Below, in pieces: positions 60,597 through 64,000 of a DNA stretch of 64,000 bases (positions are counted from its first letter, which is position 1; every line of letters starts with the position of its first letter). The position numbers and the translations under genes are program-made. The notes below the pieces were generated by a model, which did no database searches, was not told the origin of the DNA, and saw only the letters and a list, made by a program, of their open reading frames with translations. The DNA is from G963662605 sp963667005 (GTDB lineage Bacteria > Bacteroidota > Ignavibacteria > Ignavibacteriales > Ignavibacteriaceae): the NCBI GenBank assembly GCA_963667005.1, contig OY762937.1, positions 372,001-436,000 on the forward strand, written 5' to 3'.

Positions 60597-63500
60597 TTGA
60601 AAACCGCACTTTGGTTCTTTACCATTGTCATTATTCTGTACGCACCAATTTCAAATTGCCAGTCGGATACCATGCTGACAATTTCGGAAATTTTGTTCTC
60701 AGATACCGACCCGCTTAATACCTTTATTGAGCTATATAACACGGGGACAACGGATATTAGTCTGGATTCAACTGTTATATTATATAAAGATCGCGAAACC
60801 GATTCCGTTGTTTATCGAGATAGTATCAAAAAGGTAGATTCAGTATTAATTCTCCACCCAAAGCAGTATGCAGTCATCCTGAATCATGACTACAAATTAT
60901 CAAAATATCCGATTTATAAAAACATCCCCCCTTATTCATTGACCGCCATAGTCGCAACGAACTTCTGCAAAGAAACAGGATTAAAAAATGCTATAGATAA
61001 AAAGATATGTATATATAAATCTAAACGTCAAGAAACAATGGAGGTTTATATTTCTCCGGCAATTATGCCGGCAAAGAATTTTTCAATTGAAAAAATTAAT
61101 CTTACAAAAGATAATTCGCTTTTAAACTGGACAACATCCCGCTATTATCAGGGTACGCCCGGCTGCACAAATTCAGTAACAGTTAAAAATACCGATGCGA
61201 TGCTTGTGTCGCTGTCGACAAACCCAGAAGTTCTGTTTGTAAATCAGCCGGGAAAATTAATTGTCGGATTATACAATAACAGCCTGACAACATTATACTT
61301 GTCTCAAATCAGCTTGTATAAAACAGCATCACTGGATTCCATCACCGTAAAGGACAGCTTGATATTCCAGAGCACCGCTGACGAAATAGCTTCGCGCGAT
61401 ACTATATTTTATGAGGTCGGCATTTCTCCCCACGACACAGGTTTATACAACTACATAGCCAGAGTATCTGTGCCTCAAGATGAAGACAGCTATAATGACA
61501 CCATCTCTATTTCTTTTCATGCATATACACAAACCAATTTTTATGATGACGTTGTTTTAAATGAATTGATGTATGCACCCGCAACAGATGATATGAAAGA
61601 ATGGATTGAAATATACAACCGTCGTTCTCAAAAGGTAAACCTAAAAAAATGGAAGTTGTGCGACCCAAGCAAACAACTCACCATAACAAACAATAATGTG
61701 TATATTCAGCCCCATTCATTTTACGTCATTGCCAAGGATACACTCCCGGCAAATTTGTACCCGCCGGGGACGCCAATACTAATAACATCGTTCCCCTCAA
61801 TGAACAACAACGGTGACTTTATTGCTATCCGGGACTCATTCGGTCTTATTATTGATAGCGTCACGTATTCGCCTTCTTGGGGTGGTGAAGGTTATAAATC
61901 TCTTGAGCGAATCTTTTATGATTTACCGGGAAATGATTCGACAAACTGGGGCTCATCGCGTAATCCGAGATTGTGCACGCCCGGATTTACGAATAGTCTC
62001 ACTCCAAAAGAATATGACATTGATATCTCGTCCTTTTCAACGACTTCGGCTTATTATTCAGAAACAGACAGTATATCACTGTCTATAAAAATCCTTAATC
62101 GTGGCATGAAGACGAGCGGAATAATTAATCTAAATATATATAATGACGGCAACCACGACTATTCAGGCACACTGGAGGAACTGCTTTTTTCAAAACAATT
62201 GCCGCCGCTTTCATCAAACGAAAGCGACTCTCTGATAGTTCAACTGCCCACATTTCCAGAGGGGAAAGTATATTTTATCGCTTCGGTGGCCGTGAGTAAT
62301 GATAACGACACTTCGAATAATTACCGTTTCACAACAGCCCATGTGCTGCATGGCGGTAATCCACGGAATAAAATTGTCATTAACGAAATGATGTACGCGT
62401 CGCCAAAAGGCGAGCCCGAGTGGATTGAGTTATATAACCGTTCGGCAGAGTCTGTTAATTTGAAAAAGTTTTCCATCGCAGATGATGCCGATACCGGGAC
62501 CATCGCGAAAACCGATTTCATTCTTGACGCGGGTGGCTATTGTATCGTTTCGCGGGACAGCAGCATCTTAAAAAAGTATCCGTGCAATGGCAAATTGCTT
62601 GTCAGTACATTCCCAACATTAAATAACGACTACGATAAAGTCATTCTCCTCGATTCACTATATCGCGTCATTGATTCACTCGCTTACTCACCGGCATGGA
62701 GTAAAACGTCCGGAGCATCTCTTGAGCGAATACTTGTTGATAGTGCTGCCACGGATTCATCGAACTGGAGTAATGCAGTAACACGGTACAGGGCAACACC
62801 CGGATATTGTAATTCAGTCACTCCGAAAGCAAGCGACATTTCTGTTTTATCTTTGTCTGCTTCGCCACACTATCCCACGAAAGGTGACTCGGTCACGCCG
62901 TATGCTCATATTTATAATAACGGCACATCTACAGCGGTTAATATCCGCGTGACTTTCTCATTTCAAAACGAGTACAGAATCGTAAAACCATTGATGGATA
63001 CTGTTATCTCAAGCTTACCGGTAAAGGACTCTATTGTCTTAACTTCGTCACAGCTCACATCTGCAATTAACGATAGTTTAGTAATACATGTACTGGCTTC
63101 AATTAGTGCCGACGAAGATACTTCAAACGATTACGCAGATGTGACCGTGAAATCAGGAAACAAAACCGGCTCAATAGTAATTAATGAAATCATGTTTAAT
63201 CCCCGTGCAGGATTTTCTGAATGGATTGAGTTATACAATACCACAAAGGATACGATTAGCATCAACGGCTGGCGGATTTCTGATATACTATCAACACCCA
63301 CTGATGATACAATCAAAAATTCTGCCGCACGAATTCCGCCGTTTGGATACCTCACTATCAGTCGTGATACACTACCTGTACAAGAAGCAGTAAATAAAAA
63401 TTTTCTTGTGTGCCGTTTCGGGATGCTTAATAATTCTGCCGACGGCGTTGTATTGAGAGATTCCCGCGGTTCAGTAATTGATTCTGTCTTCTACAACTCC

Positions 63501-64000
63501 AACTGGGATGTACGCACCGGAAAGTCACTTGAACGGCTTTCTGCATCTGCAAACTCATGCGACAGCCTGAATTGGCTATTCTCTTTTAGTTCTCAGGGCT
63601 GCACACCGGGCGCGAAAAATTCGGTTGATTCAATTCAGGCGGCATCCCCCGGAACATTGGCGATTAACGAAATCATGTACGAACCCGGAGGTGACAATGC
63701 GGAATTTGTTGAGTTATATAATACGTCTTCCGTTGATTTGCTGTTAAATGCCTGGAAGATAACGACGGCGAATAAGAACAATTTCTACATTACCGACAGT
63801 GTCGTTACACTGCCTCCGCATAGCTATTTTGTTGTTTGCAGCGACAGCGTCATTCTCAAAAAATATCCGGCATTTCAGAATTATCGATATAAATACATTC
63901 TGCAATCAGGCAGTTTAGGACTGCTCAACAGCAATTCATCAGTCGTGCTTCGTGATGCTTATAAAAATGTTATTGACTCCGTTTATTACCGGACTTCATG
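60597..64000 (+). CDS. Giant secreted protein with repeated lamin-tail domains, partial
   Basis: The frame is open from a TTG at 60597-60599 to the right edge, about 1134 residues, with the stop beyond the window. AGGGGGA lies four bases before the TTG and the encoded N-terminus (KTALWFFTIVIILYA, cleavage near NCQS) is a good signal peptide, so TTG is preferred to the ATG at 60670. At least five lamin-tail-like domains begin near 60678, 61560, 62373, 63177 and 63663, each with I-N-E-x-M-[YF] then [EF]-[WF]-[IV]-E-[LI]-Y-N. Between some of them lie CARDB/Ig-like segments (DISSFSTTSAYYSETDSISL; SVLSLSASPHYPTKGDSV). Such proteins are usually on the cell surface; binding targets are unknown. Confidence 0.88.
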   Translation, partial: MKTALWFFTIVIILYAPISNCQSDTMLTISEILFSDTDPLNTFIELYNTGTTDISLDSTVILYKDRETDSVVYRDSIKKVDSVLILHPKQYAVILNHDYKLSKYPIYKNIPPYSLTAIVATNFCKETGLKNAIDKKICIYKSKRQETMEVYISPAIMPAKNFSIEKINLTKDNSLLNWTTSRYYQGTPGCTNSVTVKNTDAMLVSLSTNPEVLFVNQPGKLIVGLYNNSLTTLYLSQISLYKTASLDSITVKDSLIFQSTADEIASRDTIFYEVGISPHDTGLYNYIARVSVPQDEDSYNDTISISFHAYTQTNFYDDVVLNELMYAPATDDMKEWIEIYNRRSQKVNLKKWKLCDPSKQLTITNNNVYIQPHSFYVIAKDTLPANLYPPGTPILITSFPSMNNNGDFIAIRDSFGLIIDSVTYSPSWGGEGYKSLERIFYDLPGNDSTNWGSSRNPRLCTPGFTNSLTPKEYDIDISSFSTTSAYYSETDSISLSIKILNRGMKTSGIINLNIYNDGNHDYSGTLEELLFSKQLPPLSSNESDSLIVQLPTFPEGKVYFIASVAVSNDNDTSNNYRFTTAHVLHGGNPRNKIVINEMMYASPKGEPEWIELYNRSAESVNLKKFSIADDADTGTIAKTDFILDAGGYCIVSRDSSILKKYPCNGKLLVSTFPTLNNDYDKVILLDSLYRVIDSLAYSPAWSKTSGASLERILVDSAATDSSNWSNAVTRYRATPGYCNSVTPKASDISVLSLSASPHYPTKGDSVTPYAHIYNNGTSTAVNIRVTFSFQNEYRIVKPLMDTVISSLPVKDSIVLTSSQLTSAINDSLVIHVLASISADEDTSNDYADVTVKSGNKTGSIVINEIMFNPRAGFSEWIELYNTTKDTISINGWRISDILSTPTDDTIKNSAARIPPFGYLTISRDTLPVQEAVNKNFLVCRFGMLNNSADGVVLRDSRGSVIDSVFYNSNWDVRTGKSLERLSASANSCDSLNWLFSFSSQGCTPGAKNSVDSIQAASPGTLAINEIMYEPGGDNAEFVELYNTSSVDLLLNAWKITTANKNNFYITDSVVTLPPHSYFVVCSDSVILKKYPAFQNYRYKYILQSGSLGLLNSNSSVVLRDAYKNVIDSVYYRTS

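Noticed and set aside
62321..63355. Small minus-strand frames within the lamin-tail gene
   Set aside because: They are near-copies of one another because they mirror the repeated lamin-tail domains; no ribosome sites.

Overview
The window reads as chromosome of a Gram-negative member of the FCB group, most likely the Ignavibacteria/Bacteroidota side. The clues are GldL/GldM-like motor proteins, many predicted outer-membrane beta-barrels ending in an aromatic residue, a Bacteroidota-style short Crp regulator, a cell-surface protein with repeated lamin-tail domains, and intergenic palindromic repeats of a kind common in such genomes. No rRNA or tRNA gene was found. The one structural RNA is RNase P RNA.

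Layout. (1) 1-3380, minus strand: the end of an exopolysaccharide operon, with a STAS antagonist, an anti-sigma-type kinase, a nucleotidyltransferase/phosphoglycosyltransferase fusion and a TolC-like protein cut by the window edge. (2) 3462-14423, minus: housekeeping genes (truA, dut, nadC, accA, a thioesterase) mixed with polysaccharide genes (flippase, GT2 enzymes, a WbaP-type initiating transferase). (3) 14685-23459: tpiA, an AlkA-type glycosylase, a cNMP-GAF-kinase protein that lacks the phospho-acceptor histidine, miaA, a glycosyltransferase-like protein, a methyltransferase-like membrane protein, an N-acetylmuramoyl-L-alanine amidase and a cytochrome c. (4) 23460-24326: a non-coding island of nested inverted repeats. 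(5) 24327-29049, minus: class I aldolase, then a sensor kinase/Crp/ferredoxin/DUF4405 redox cluster. (6) 29437-33643, plus: oligopeptide transporter with peptidase T, then a small membrane protein coupled to a LuxR-type response regulator. (7) 33650-37656, minus: ruvA, ruvC, yebC, recJ, rnpB. (8) 38002-42647, minus: a two-gene KaiC-like ATPase plus HD-domain module between rnpB and dxs, which looks like an accessory, possibly defence-related insertion. (9) 42918-48298: dxs, xseB, xseA, an envelope protein, and a divergent metallo-beta-lactamase-fold enzyme. (10) 48350-56637, minus: a seven-gene operon encoding a GldL-like motor protein, a split GldM-like stalk and two tandem paralogous pairs of predicted outer-membrane proteins. 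(11) 57019-64000: a methyltransferase-like protein, rpoN, a DUF3109 protein, a short-chain dehydrogenase, and a very large lamin-tail protein that runs off the end.

The two most notable loci are the GldL/GldM-like envelope machine with duplicated outer-membrane partners, and the KaiC/HD module. A second theme is degenerate or rearranged enzymes: a nucleotidyltransferase whose usual G-T-R is replaced, a shrunken phosphoglycosyltransferase domain fused to a GT2, a kinase without its histidine, and a KaiC-like protein whose second P-loop is broken. All functional calls come from reading motifs; no database search was run.
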